From: Nemertoderma westbladi
Taxonomy: Eukaryota; Xenacoelomorpha; Nemertodermatida; Nemertodermatidae
NCBI GenBank assembly: GCA_032718475.1
Contig: JAUCBJ010002623.1
Span: 1-49,103 of the forward strand
Direction: 5' to 3'
Length of the DNA stretch: 49,103 nucleotides
Below are positions 31,064-39,597 of this stretch, one piece after another. A program made the position numbers and the translations under genes. Under the pieces are notes generated by a model that saw nothing but the letters and a program-made list of their open reading frames with translations, was not told where the DNA came from and did no database searches. How positions within the stretch are numbered: the stretch's first letter is position 1; each line of letters begins with the position of its first letter.

Positions 31064-32040
31064 GGATGATGAAAAATATCACGAGTAAAAATATCGAGTG
31101 TTGAAAAATATCGAGTGTTGAAAAATATCGAGAGTAAAAATATCGAGAGTAAAAATAAAAAGTGTTGAAAAAAATCGAGAGTAAAAATATTGAGTGTTGA
31201 AAAATATCGAGAGTAAAAATATTGAGTGTTGAAAAATATCGAGAGTAAAAATATCGATTGTTGAAAAATATCGAGGGTAAAAATATCGAGTGTTGAAAAA
31301 TATCGAGAGTAAAAATATCGAGTGTTGAAAAATATCGACAGTAAAAATAAAGAGTGTTGAAAAATATCGAGAGTAAACATATCGAGTGTTGAAAAATATC
31401 GAGAGTAAAAATATCGAGTGTTGAAAAATATCAGAGTAAAAATAAGGAGTGTTGAAAAATATTGAGAGTAAAAATATCGAATGTTGAAAAATATCGAGAG
31501 TAAAAATATCGAGAGTACAAATATCTAGTGTTGAAAAATATCGAGAGTAAAATTATCGAGTGTTGAAAAATATCGGTGTTGAAAAATATCGAGAGTAAAA
31601 ATATCGAGAGTCAAAATATCTAGTGTTGAAAAATATCGAGAGTAAAATTATCGAGTGTTTAAAAATATCGAGAGTAAAAAATCTAGTGTTGAAAAATTTC
31701 GAATGTTGAAAAATATCGAGAGTAAAAATATCTAGCGTTGAAAAATATCGAGTGTAAAATTATCGAGTGTTGAAAAATAACAAGAGTAAAAATATCTAGT
31801 GTTGAAAAATATTGAGTGTTGAAAAATATCGAGAGTAAAAATATCGAGTGATGAAAAATATCACGAGTAAAAATATCGAGTGTTGAAAAATATCGAGTGT
31901 TGAAAAATATCGAGAGTAAAAATATCGAGTGATGAAAAATATCACGAGTAAAAATATCGAGTGTTGAAAAATATCGAGTGTTGAAAAATATCGAGTGTTG
32001 AAAAACATCTAGAGTAAAAATATCGAGAGTAAGAATCATT
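31064..32040. repeat. AT-rich 16/32-bp minisatellite
   Basis: About 60 units of a 16-bp theme alternating between GTTGAAAAATATCGAG and AGTAAAAATATCGAGT, often paired as 32-bp units, with blocks of higher order near 31800-32000. It starts at the 5' end of the LINE frame. Long open frames through it (TLDIFQHSIF-like) are repeat artefacts. Confidence 0.9.
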
Positions 32041-32366
32041 CATGATAAAAATAGCACGGGATTGCCAGGTGTTCCATTTTAATATTGAACAATAATTATA
32101 AGATTTAGTGTGTAAAATGTAAATGGTATTGTATAATGAAAGCTACATATTATTTTATTTATTATATTAAATACAAACGGTCACAAATTAAATTGATCAA
32201 ACTAAAGTTATGGAAAATATGATGAATGCAAAGTAACTTATTAAATTTAATCTCAGTTTAAAGAGTATATATCTTGTATTTTTTTTAATAGAAACAATTT
32301 AGAGTAATTTTGTATACAGTAGTAGGCCAAGAGTTGTGTACAGTGTATCTTATTAAAGAAACTATC
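32041..32366. other. AT-rich spacer, nothing identified
   Basis: About 325 bp of AT-rich sequence between the minisatellite and the MULE-like fragment. I see no coding frame, repeat or regulatory signal that I can support. Confidence 0.5.
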
Positions 32367-32714
32367 TTAGAGTTTAAGATTTCTAGCCACGCCGTACAAA
32401 TAATAATCTTCTATACAAATTTCACCACAGTCAAATTTGAGGCAGAGAGATAATATATTTATTTCCTTTTCCATTTGTTTCTTGGATTTGACCTTCCCAT
32501 GTTCCCCTCGTTCCAGATTCAATCTAATGTCGTTATCCATCTTACAATGCTCTCCAGCAGTTGTTAAATCAATTCCGGGATGGTGCTTTCCAGCAACAAT
32601 ATTCAGTCGATGATGATATCCTTCCTGAGCATGGTTAGTGCGGTCTATCTCTTCTGAAATGTTTCGATAAACATTCCATTCCGATACCGAGGTGTAGCAA
32701 ATATTTCGCGCATA
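32367..32714 (-). pseudogene. MULE-type transposase C-terminal fragment
   Basis: A 115-codon minus-strand frame ending in TAA, without a proper start. It contains the pattern seen downstream of the MULE transposase domain in FLYWCH/MULE proteins: EWNVYRNISEEIDRTNHAQE, then HHRLN, a conserved His-Pro (KHHPG) and a charged helical tail (VKSKKQMEKEIN). The catalytic core is absent. It is probably the last exon or a truncated remnant of a MULE-derived gene; the assignment rests on a pattern remembered by eye. Confidence 0.5.
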
Positions 32715-32814
32715 CTAATTGCTTACTTCATACTAATCTCTTTCTATTAATTTCTTCATTCTCCATGTACTGCACTGACACACATGTACACATGTACACA
32801 CATGTACTGCACTT

Positions 32815-33968
32815 GACTTCTTCAAGGCCTTTGATTCAGTCTCTCGGTCACGTATGTTCAGCATACTTTCATTATATGGGATTCCTGATGAAATTATTGC
32901 AGCAATCAGATCAGTATACGATGGTTCGACAACATTTGTGTCTGCTGTTGACGGTGACACAGAACCATTTGAAGTGTTATGGGGCGTCCTCCAAGGAGAC
33001 ACACTTGCACCATTCTTGTTCATTATTGTGGTTGACTATGTTCTACGCATGTCCTTAGATCATCATAATGATGCTGGGGTGATGATAACTCCACCTACTG
33101 GCTCCAGAAGTCGAGGACATCCTGCCAAGTACCTAACTGATCTAGACTTTGCTGATGACTTAGGAGTACTCTCAGAATCATTAGAGGGAGCCCAACGGCT
33201 CCTCAGCTCATTAGAACATGCTGCTTCTAGTGTTGGTCTTTTTATTAACTCCAGAAAGACCAAAATTCTGACAGTTAACTTTGAAAGTCCTCAGCAAGTC
33301 TCTGATCGGATGAGCATAAGCTCAAAGGATGGTATGCTTGAGCATGTGGACGACTTCTGTTACCTGGGATCATGGATCCGGAAGTCAGGTGAGGACCTTC
33401 GAATACGTAAGGGAAAGGCATGGGCAGCCTTGAATAGGCTTTCCAGGATTTGGAAGTCACCTAGAATTAATCGGAAACTTAAGGTCCGATTATTTAGAGC
33501 AGCAGTAGTTCCAGTACTCCTCTACGGGAGTCCATGCTGGGCTCTAACTGCTGATGACACCAAATCTCTGGATGGCACATTCACAAGAATGCTACGCCGG
33601 GTTCATTGTGTCAAGTACAATACACACATCTCCAACCAGACACTATATAACATTGAAGGTATCGCATTGGTTCCCCCAAGCTTGACACTAGAACAAAATC
33701 GCCTCCGCTTTGCAGGACATTGCTTTCGCCGTGAGGACCAGCCAGTGCAAAATCTTGTACTTTGGCAGCCTCATGGAGTGAATAAGCATGGTGGACAGCC
33801 CATGACTTTCTTGAGACGCATCTTAAAGGACACTGGCCTTAAAGATGCGGATGATCTAGCAAATGTCATGGTTGATAGGGAGTTGTGGCGGTGTAATTTT
33901 GTTGACAAGCCGGCACAGCATTCTTAAAAATGCAGCTGCAATGCAGCATGCCGATCCTAGTAGTAGTA
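32815..33968 (+). mobile_element. RTE-like LINE, 5'-truncated copy ('RTE-2')
   Basis: Begins abruptly inside the RT domain at DFFKAFDSVSRSR and stays open to TAA at 33927, ending WRCNFVDKPAQHS. Motifs: GVLQGDTLAP (motif B) and LDFADDLGVLS (catalytic motif C). Almost the same protein is encoded by the longer minus-strand copy at 39598-41998. After the stop, TTAAAAATGCAGCTGCAATG leads to GCATGCCGATCC and a short (TAG)n tail, the shared 3' terminus of all copies here. Terminal short tandem repeats are typical of RTE-group elements. GCACTGACA occurs at 32773-32781 and after the tail, a possible but uncertain target duplication. Confidence 0.85.
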
Positions 33969-33999
33969 GTAGCACTGACAGTCCGAACTCCTGTACCTT

Positions 34000-34139
34000 G
34001 CGAAATACCGATTGACCTAAATGGATAAGGCATCACTGAACCTTTCCATTTTCGAAATAGGTGAGAAACGCGAAATACCGATTGACCGAAATGGATAAGG
34101 CATCACTGAACCTTTCCATTTTCGAAATAGGTGAGAAAC
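34000..34139. repeat. 70-bp tandem duplication
   Basis: Two head-to-tail units of 70 bp (34000-34069 and 34070-34139), both starting GCGAAATACCGATTGACC and differing at one clear position (CTAAATGG versus CGAAATGG). Short minus-strand open frames cross it, but I do not recognise them. Confidence 0.9.
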
Positions 34140-34796
34140 GCGTTTGCACTTCCTTTTTCGAAATCCAAGAACATTCGTCTTTCGAACATTGTTGTCATTC
34201 TTGAAATCTACATCGTTCTCTGCAGCTAATTCGAACAAAATCTGGAAAACAGATTCGTAACTCATGACGTTGCATTAGCACATAAATCTGCGGGTACCAG
34301 GCATGGTAATTCTTACCAAGGATTGTACAAAGCTGTCCATTTGATCCAAATAACTTGGGAACAATTTTGTAATAATTATTTTGTTGACAATATGTAAATA
34401 ATGGTGACACTGACTTTAACATAATAAAAATTGATAAATTAGTTTTAGATAAGTTATAGGTCTATTTTAGCAACCATACAATATACACTATTAAAGGATG
34501 GTTTACACGTGGCAATATTTTGTGCAATGTTACTACTGTGTTTTGTGAACACAATATTTTTTAAACAAGCTAGTTTTTGTTTACCGGATAGATTACCGGT
34601 ACCCATAGGCCTACTGCAATAGTGGCTGTGGGATATTGTCCTTGAGCATCTCAGCATTCAGGTATTGTGTACCGGTTAAGTTAATATCAGACGTACCAGT
34701 GGGGATAGTAAAAGGTTATAGATAGTGGAGTAAGGCCTACTGACTTCTGAAATCTGAACACAATATAATACCTACTATGGCGTCTCTTTAGGGTCA
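34140..34796. other. Spacer, nothing recognised
   Basis: About 650 bp. Two short minus-strand frames (34017-34265 and 34195-34422) overlap the left part and resemble no family that I know. No other structure seen. Confidence 0.45.
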
Positions 34797-35640
34797 ATAT
34801 TCAGTGTTTTAATATTTTTTATTCAGTATAAATTTACATTCAGTAATAATTAATATCTTTCAGTGTTCTACAATATCTTTTAGTAATTAATAAATTATCG
34901 TTCAGTAATACTGAATTATCTTTCAGTATTTACTGAATTATCTTTCAGTATTTACTGAATTATCTTTTTCAGTATTTACTGAATTATCTTTCAGTATTTG
35001 CTGAATTATCTTTCAGTATTTACTGAATTATCTTTCAGTATTTACTGAATTATCTTTCAGTATTTACTGAATTATCTTTTCAGTATTTACTGAATTATCT
35101 TCCAGTATTTACTGAATTATCTTTTAGTATTTACTGAATTATCTTTCAGTATTTACTGAATTATCTTTCAGTATTTACTGAATTATCTTTCAGTATTTAC
35201 TGAATTATCTTTCAGTATTTACTATGAATTATCTTTCAGTATTTACTGAATTATCTTTCAGTATTTACTGAATTATCTTTCAGTATTTACTGAATTATCT
35301 TTCAGTATTTACTATGAATTATCTTTCAGTATTTACTGAATTATCTTTCAGTATTTACTGAATTATCTTTCAGTATTTACTGAATTATCTTTCAGTATTT
35401 ACTGAATTATCTTTCAGTATTTACTGAATTATCTTTCAGTATTTACTGAATTATCTTTCAGTATTTACTGAATTATCTTTCAGTATTTACTGAATTATCT
35501 TTCAGTATTTACTGAATTATCTTTCAGTATTTACTGAATTATCTTTCAGTATTTACTGAATTATCTTTCAGTAATACTTAATTATCTTTCAGTAACGTAT
35601 TTATCTTTCAGTGATTATCTTTCAGTATTTGCAATAGCAC
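34797..35640. repeat. 22-bp palindromic satellite
   Basis: About 35 units of 22 bp, each containing the perfect palindrome TTCAGTA-TT-TACTGAA followed by TTATCT. Units at both ends are degenerate. Two units carry an inserted AT (TACTATGAATT near 35219 and 35309), 90 bp apart, which points to local block duplication. Every unit can form a hairpin, so the array could fold into serial cruciforms. Confidence 0.93.
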
Positions 35641-35880
35641 ATCAGTATAAAATTACTCCTTATAATAAATTCCGTATAAATTCCTTTATCTCTATTGAAT
35701 TCAATAGGCCAATCACAAAAAAGGCATATTCTAGAATATATAATGTTAATTTACGAAAACTGTCGACGGTGCAGTATGGCCTATGCAGTATGAAGTTACA
35801 CTAGGCTACACAGTTTGTTGTTAGTTATGTATTAGCGTGATATATTTAATTAAGTGTAAGCTGAGGAAGAATAAACTGCA
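35641..35880 (+). promoter_or_regulatory. Possible promoter region of the zinc-ribbon ORF
   Basis: AT-rich 240 bp between the satellite and the ATG at 35881. It includes GAATATATAATG near 35734, a TATA-like string about 145 bp upstream of the ATG. Weak evidence. Confidence 0.2.
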
Positions 35881-37017
35881 ATGCCGCGTTTTTGTGGAGC
35901 ATGTGGTTCAGCAAATGAACTGAATTTCTGTACTAGTTGCGGTCGTTCTCTTTTAGTGGATGATACTCCCACCATTCACAATCGCAATCTAAACGAGAAT
36001 ACAAATCCATCGACCTCGCCACCACCTATGCCAAATGCGTTTACAGTAGATTCGGTAAGGGAAGCTGTCCGAGCAGAATTGTCGACTAGTTTCTCCCCTT
36101 ATAGAATTCAAGTTCCGGCAAATTCGCCTACAATGTTTAACGCTGCTGCGAATTCGGTACCTCGCTCCGGCACAGTGGGCGGTTCTAGACGGAGAGTTAC
36201 TAGCCGGGTTCCGTTGGGAGGCCGTCGACAAGGTCGTCCTTCTACAGAACCGTTAAGTATAACACGTGACCTGCGTATTCTTCGAGCCGCTTCATCTGAA
36301 CTTGAATCCGATTCTAGAATTCTCACCTGGAAGTTCGCCCTTCTAACCTTTGAAGTGAATGACTCTAAAGAAGTAATAAGACAAAAAATTTGCAAAATTC
36401 TAGAACAGGCGGAGGCTCCAAAGTTCTCGGAAAATGACTTTAATTTCGTTAAGGTAGTTAGAACAACAGTGTTTGAAAGTTCCTGTACTGGTGATGGGTT
36501 TACTGGTGAAATTTTAAAATCAACCTTCCCAAAGGGCAAAACTATAACTATTCAGCTAACATACAACCCTAAATGTAATGATAATCAAATGGTGGAAATA
36601 AGTGAAAGTGAAGAGAATGTGGAAACTGAAACTGAACCTGGACAAGACATAGCAACCCACAGTCGATACAGTATCGTCCATCACAATACATCCACACTGA
36701 CATCTAATAATAGTGAGGTTGCGCCCATTCCATTTATAACTATGGAAACTGATACAGACAGTAGTGACGATAATATTATGGACTTAACTACAGCAGATGA
36801 AGATGTGTCCCCACATGCGGGAGATGTGAGCCTAAAAAATATATACCAGCATGAATTATCAACCCCCACCGTATTAGACTGTGATGTCCGTCGACATGCC
36901 ACAGTGAGTTCGCTGCTTTTACATAATACTCACGACGTCTCACGAGCGCACCCCATCGCTGAGCACTTAAAATCGAATCAATATCTCTCAACGTACGATG
37001 GACGCGCATTAATGTAA
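35881..37017 (+). CDS. Zinc-ribbon protein, possibly an N-terminal exon of a G2E3/HECT-like gene
   Basis: 378 codons from ATG. The start carries a zinc ribbon, CGACGSANELNFCTSCGRSL (CxxC, nine residues, CxxC). A Ser/Arg-rich linker follows (RRRVTSRVPLGGRRQGRP), then a compact domain at about residues 140-240 (WKFALLTFEV, DFNFVKVVRTT). This resembles the region before HECT in G2E3-like proteins of fish and invertebrates; that match is tentative and no HECT domain follows. An acidic stretch ends near residue 310. A GTGAGC donor-like site at 36826 would end the exon before the reading enters sequence antisense to an integrase-like exon (36847-37300), so the last ~65 residues are probably not real. 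Confidence 0.45.
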   Translation: MPRFCGACGSANELNFCTSCGRSLLVDDTPTIHNRNLNENTNPSTSPPPMPNAFTVDSVREAVRAELSTSFSPYRIQVPANSPTMFNAAANSVPRSGTVGGSRRRVTSRVPLGGRRQGRPSTEPLSITRDLRILRAASSELESDSRILTWKFALLTFEVNDSKEVIRQKICKILEQAEAPKFSENDFNFVKVVRTTVFESSCTGDGFTGEILKSTFPKGKTITIQLTYNPKCNDNQMVEISESEENVETETEPGQDIATHSRYSIVHHNTSTLTSNNSEVAPIPFITMETDTDSSDDNIMDLTTADEDVSPHAGDVSLKNIYQHELSTPTVLDCDVRRHATVSSLLLHNTHDVSRAHPIAEHLKSNQYLSTYDGRALM

Positions 37018-37300
37018 CTATAATCCCTTTAGCTAACAGCAAGCCTTTCACTAGTCGACATCCTGCATGAACATGAGTTTCGTGGATTTTTTTAACTTCT
37101 TGTCTCAGATCGTCATCTGATATTTCTGTAAAAGACGTTTCTCTTTGTATACCGAATTCTCGAACTCGACGTGTGATTGTAGAACGACTAACTCCTAACA
37201 TCTTACTTATGTCTGTCCAGGTGAAGTTCGAGTCACGTAAATATTCTAGAAGTTCCTTAGGTATTACATAATAAGGTCGACCCTCATTCCCAGTCCGTGC
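36847..37300 (-). pseudogene. Integrase-core family gene fragment (single exon)
   Basis: A minus-strand frame with a helix-turn-helix start (GRPYYVIPKELLEYL, then WTDISKMLGVSRSTITRRV) and the beginning of an integrase core (SLWHVDGHHSLIRWGLIIH, the first catalytic Asp). This layout matches the integrase-core-domain proteins common in fish and invertebrate genomes. Homology starts just after an AG (37299-37301 region) and fades at CATGCTG-GTATAT, a possible donor at 36846, so it looks like one exon. The rest of the catalytic core is not found downstream. The open frame itself runs on to 36788. Confidence 0.55.
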
Positions 37301-37369
37301 TTGAGATATAAGTACTTATTACTTATATACTTATTACTTATTGGTGTTATTGATATAATATGGGTCATA

Positions 37370-37737
37370 ATGGGCGAGGAAGCAGCAACTACTACTATCA
37401 GTACCAGTGATAGGAACACAGGTTCGGTGACTGATGATGATGACGAGGGAATTCGAGTTATCTCCGAACTTATAGCTAACATTGATGATACCATAATCAA
37501 AGTTTGTCTGGGTTGTTGGCATCCCAGCCTATCTGGTAGTGCTATAATTAAATAAATGCCTTTCCAGCCAGAGGGTGCCATCCTTAATCCAAACGGCAGA
37601 ATTTCTGAAGGTCCCAAATGCTGACAAACTTAAACCAAACCTCATCGAACAGATAATTAAAAGTATTGAAGTATTGCTGGAAGAATGCGGCACTTGTTGT
37701 TCCAAATATAGCTGCAATTTCAATGAAGTTCAAAATT
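37370..37737 (+). other. Possible short coding exons, unrecognised
   Basis: Frame 37370-37555 codes for 61 residues with an acidic run (TDDDDEGIRVISEL). In a second frame, from 37557 to a TAA at 37737, the translation has a protein-like pattern with a Cys cluster (EECGTCCSKYSC). Neither resembles a family that I know, and the shift between them is unexplained. They could be decayed gene remnants. Confidence 0.2.
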
Positions 37738-37924
37738 AAGTGTTTTATTTATAATCGAGGGGCGCACTCTGACTATCCCAAGTTCAATGAGAAATGGTCT
37801 TGAGGGGACCTTCCAGGGTTGTGTCTGGCCTGGCTCTGCTTATATTGCCAGCTGCACGCGACTCCTGGGAAAGAGATAATTCGAGATATGTACAGTATGG
37901 AAGGTAACACTTTCATGGGGTCTT

Positions 37925-38245
37925 CGCGCAGCAAGAAGTGAGCGAAGCCTTTAGCATATGGGTACCATTAACAAGTTGCCTGCCGTTAGTCAGAAGTCTT
38001 CAACACAATACACATCATCCTCATGTGCCTCGTTGCGTTCGTTCTTTTCTGACGAAAACTTCAGATTCTTTCTAAACTTTTGACGGACTACATACATAGC
38101 AAGTTTCGTTTAATTTCATCAAGGAATAACCAAGTTATTAGCGATCAAAAATTTACGACAACAGACAACGACATGCGACAATGACGACGACAGACAACTC
38201 ACCAATGGCACCCATATGCTAAGGCTTTGCTCACTTCGTGGCTCG
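37925..38245. repeat. Imperfect foldback element
   Basis: The left arm (about 37938-37964, AGTGAGCGAAGCC then TTTAGCATATGGGT) and the right arm (about 38210-38236, ACCCATATGCTAAGGC then TTTGCTCACT) are near-exact inverted copies. Similarity continues inward (CCATTAACAAGTTGCCTG versus CCATTGGTGAGTTGTCTG read on the other strand) and a little outward. About 320 bp in all, non-coding, MITE-like. It lies just before LINE-A. Confidence 0.6.
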
Positions 38246-38302
38246 CCCCACAATACCGTGGGTATACGAAAAAGGGCGCAGATTAACCAGGGGGCAGTTA
38301 CC

Positions 38303-39217
38303 ATGCTGGAAACAGTTGCCCATCAGATTGAGACAACCCCTGTAAACCAGCCTGTTTCTCAAAATAGCAGGTTATCCAACAGATTCGCCATATTAACGGA
38401 TACAGTTCAACTGGACATTGAATGGACAGTTAATGATGATGCAGACTCTGACAATGGTTATACAAATGGAATAGTGGCCAGCCATGCAATAAATCACCAA
38501 CCTACGACTGTACCAGCAACAGAATCTACGCAACAAGAGATCCCAGTTTGCAAACATTATCGAAGAGGAAGGTGTGTAGGTTTGGTCGCTCGTGTAATGG
38601 GTGCCACCCTCATCTCTGTCGGAAATTTATGTCAAATGGCAGTACCGCGAGGGGAGGGTGCACTAAAGGAAGTTCATGTCGTTACTTCCACCCTCAACTT
38701 TGCAACAACTCAGTTAGAAAGAAGAAGTTCTACAGGGAAAACTGTTCTTATTACCATCTCTCTGGTACTAAACGCCAGCATGATGGTGATCGAAATGATG
38801 ATCGTGAATGTGACTGGGTACATAGCGACCAACGATTCGAGGTTCCACAGCATTATGGCTCCATTTACACTACAGAAAACCGAGTTCACTTGTTGGCCCC
38901 GCCTGGATCTCAAGATGACCCCAGATATGTGCCTCGCAGCGGCGATAGTGGTATTCAAGTAAACAGACTAGATGCTGCAGATAGGGACAACGCACCAACA
39001 AAGGAAACACAACCTGATAGAAATCTACATGAGTCTTTTTTACAAACTATGACCGAAATGCAGAATGCAATTCTGACTCAATTTCAATCTCAGCTGCTAG
39101 GTGTTCTAAAACAGATGCGCCAGCTCGCAACTACTGCTCCGCCCCAAGCAGGAATGATCCAGGGATAAGCCCCTCCAGCACCACAGTACCAACCAGTGCA
39201 ACTCATGTACAACGGAG
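38303..39217 (+). pseudogene. LINE-A ORF1: CCCH zinc-finger protein, frameshifted
   Basis: ORF1 of a two-ORF LINE. The N-terminal part (from ATG 38303) is polar. Three CCCH fingers follow: the first reads CKHYRRGRC across the break and ends CNGCH (C-x7-C-x5-C-x3-H), the second ends CRYFH, the third CSYYH. RNA-binding CCCH ORF1 proteins of this kind occur in invertebrate CR1/L2-like LINEs. The frame switches within the first finger at AGGTGTGTAGG (38570-38580), which looks like an extra GT. Past the fingers it is Gln-rich with a coiled region (LLGVLKQMRQL). A TAA at 39166-39168 is followed by in-frame Pro/Gln-rich sequence, so it is probably a C-to-T change of CAA. At 39217 it is cut by the RTE insertion and resumes at 44901. 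Confidence 0.75.
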
Positions 39218-39219
39218 TA
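39209..39219 (+). other. Left target-site duplication of the RTE insertion in LINE-A
   Basis: ACAACGGAGTA here and again at 44892-44902, an exact 11-bp direct repeat flanking the whole RTE/BEL2 block. Confidence 0.8.
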
Positions 39220-39597
39220 CTACTAGGATTGGCATGCTGCATTGCAGCTGTATTTTTAAGAATGATGTGCCGGCTTGTTGCCACCACAACTCCCTATCAC
39301 CCATGACATTTGCTAGATCATCCGCATCTTCAAGGCCAGTTTCCTTTAAGGTGCATCTCAAGAAAGTCATGGGCTGTCCACCATGCTTATTCACTCCATG
39401 AGGCTGCCAAAGTACAAGATTATGCACTGGCTGCTCCTCACGTCGAAAGCAATGTACTGCAAAGCGGAGGTGATTTAGTTCTAGTGTCAAGCTTGGGGGA
39501 ACCAATGAGACACCTCCAATGTTATATAGTGTCTCGGCGTAGCATTCTTGTGAATGTGCCATGCAGAGATTTGGTGTCCTCAGCAGTTAGAGCCCAG
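39220..39597 (-). mobile_element. RTE-like LINE, short 5'-truncated copy ('RTE-4')
   Basis: The 3' terminal ~380 bp of the same RTE family, minus strand, lying head-to-tail with RTE-1. It has the shared 3' end (TACTACTAGG then GGCATGCTGCATTGCAG on the plus strand) and codes for the C-terminal portion of ORF2 with two small deletions relative to RTE-1 (about 36 bp near 39535 and about 10-15 bp near 39283). Its 5' edge meets the 3' tail of RTE-1 at 39597/39598. Confidence 0.8.

Larger units (their letters stand above)
27302..31081 (-). mobile_element. Non-LTR retrotransposon with restriction-like endonuclease
   Basis: One long minus-strand frame with a short 3' untranslated tail of about 69 bp (27302-27370, AT-rich, ending in TTATTTAATTCC). 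Its 3' end meets the 24-bp minisatellite with no intervening sequence. On the 5' side it continues into the AT-rich minisatellite at 31064-32040, which may be its 5' UTR or flank. No target duplication was identifiable. The long intact frame suggests a recent copy. Confidence 0.75.

Noticed and set aside
30181-31380. 399-codon minus-strand frame across the LINE 5' end and AT minisatellite
   Set aside because: Out of frame with the RT ORF and made wholly of two repeat arrays.
33063-33263. Minus-strand short frames inside RTE copies (also 40105-40290, 40302-40502, 41070-41549 on the plus strand)
   Set aside because: Antisense shadows of the RT frame, repeated identically in each RTE copy.
32773-33980. 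GCACTGACA as the target duplication of RTE-2
   Set aside because: The left copy is about 35 bp from the truncation point, with ACATGT repeats between, so I list it only as uncertain.
34017-34422. Two minus-strand frames (75 and 82 codons)
   Set aside because: No family resemblance, and one spans the 70-bp tandem duplication.
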